From NCBI GenBank assembly GCA_963575745.1, contig CAUYUJ010017633.1:127001-191000 (forward strand): 64,000 bases of DNA, in the 5' to 3' direction. Below are positions 63,828-64,000 of the stretch, piece after piece. The notes beneath the pieces are model-generated. The model did no database searches, had not been told where the DNA came from, and worked only from the letters and a program-made list of their open reading frames with translations. Origin of the DNA: Prorocentrum cordatum. Its lineage: Eukaryota; Sar; Dinophyceae; Prorocentrales; Prorocentraceae. The first letter of the stretch is position 1; each line of letters begins with the position of its first letter. A program made the translations under genes and the position numbers.

Positions 63828-64000
63828 CAACAACAGTAGCAGCAGCAACAACAACAACAACAACAACAACCCGCACCGCGAAAGCCCACTTCAGCCACGC
63901 ACCCAGGGAGAGTGAATGACTGTTCGGCCCCTCGCTCTGACATGTATATATATATATATATATGTATATGTACAAAAGACTGCAGTGGCGCTTCGCGCCA
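63828..64000. repeat. (AAC)n, spacer and (TA)n
   Basis: AACAACAAC at 63846-63870, about 70 bp of unique sequence, then (TA)n at 63942-63964. Confidence 0.9.

Noticed and set aside
62227-63915. 562-codon plus-strand ORF
   Set aside because: Runs through tetranucleotide and 11-bp repeats; openness follows from the repeat arithmetic.

Overview
The window looks like nuclear DNA of a dinoflagellate, most likely a GC-rich, repeat-laden genome of the Prorocentrum type (the genus is inference). Four things support this: a peridinin-plastid-style ferredoxin precursor with an FVAP-like motif after its signal peptide; an intronless gene with a degenerate copy of the dinoflagellate spliced leader just before its start codon; genes with strongly GC-biased third positions; and a landscape made almost wholly of microsatellites, minisatellites and short inverted-repeat elements. 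Apparent long ORFs are mostly low-complexity translations of GGA, GTA, ATC or GGCC-type repeats and are not genes.

Two genes are firm. Both are on the minus strand and lack introns. A plastid [2Fe-2S] ferredoxin precursor lies at 45469-45987, with a spliced-leader relic at 46043-46063. An Amt-family ammonium transporter lies at 58351-59993. It carries a one-base deletion in a T run (58701-58703) and a 31-bp tandem duplication at its 3' end, so it is either a recent pseudogene, an allele with an altered tail, or an assembly error.

Decayed coding material includes non-LTR retrotransposon (LINE) pieces: an RT with a YVDD box at 23328-24095(-), zinc-finger and tail pieces at 21804-23118(-), an RT amino-terminal piece at 34516-35003(+), and perhaps an ORF start at 53640-54309(-). 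There are also two ankyrin-like fragments (44985-45095 and 50400-50810, both minus) and several exon-like stretches of unknown function (15.7-18.9 kb, 28.76 kb, 41.6-42.45 kb, 46.3-46.7 kb, 62.2-62.4 kb).

The repeat fraction is the most distinctive part. (i) A MITE family with ends GTCGGGCGTGTCCCCCTACA has six copies (6558, 19352, 43925, 54301, 60155, 60921). (ii) A GC-rich foldback family with arms around TCCGCGCGGATTTCTTGGAT has five copies (6345, 14043, 37987, 44588, 48379). (iii) A nested palindromic 164-bp element has two copies about 96% identical (6160, 11189). (iv) An element of about 740-980 bp with internal ~82-bp repeats is bounded by GGA microsatellites, with four copies all in the same orientation (3695, 5151, 24596, 54923). 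(v) Three true tandem satellites are present: ~101 bp x18 at 29.8-31.6 kb, ~90 bp x~12 at 52.5-53.6 kb, and 11 bp at 62.9-63.8 kb. (vi) A degenerate 12-bp GGCC/CCAAGA minisatellite recurs in at least nine blocks on both strands.

Layout: 1-2.4 kb GGCC minisatellite; 3.6-5.9 kb GGA-bounded elements with a 100-N gap; 6.1-6.8 kb cluster of three foldback elements; 7-21 kb mixed spacer, microsatellites and exon-like stretches; 21.8-25.6 kb LINE and GGA-bounded element; 26-31.7 kb spacer and satellite; 32-41 kb long GGA/CCT tracts with a LINE piece; 41-48 kb the lower-repeat zone holding ferredoxin; 48-54 kb minisatellite, ankyrin fragment and ATC/90-bp satellites; 55-61 kb GGA-bounded element and ammonium transporter between MITEs; 61-64 kb simple repeats. 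Nothing indicates an operon or a shared pathway between the two genes.
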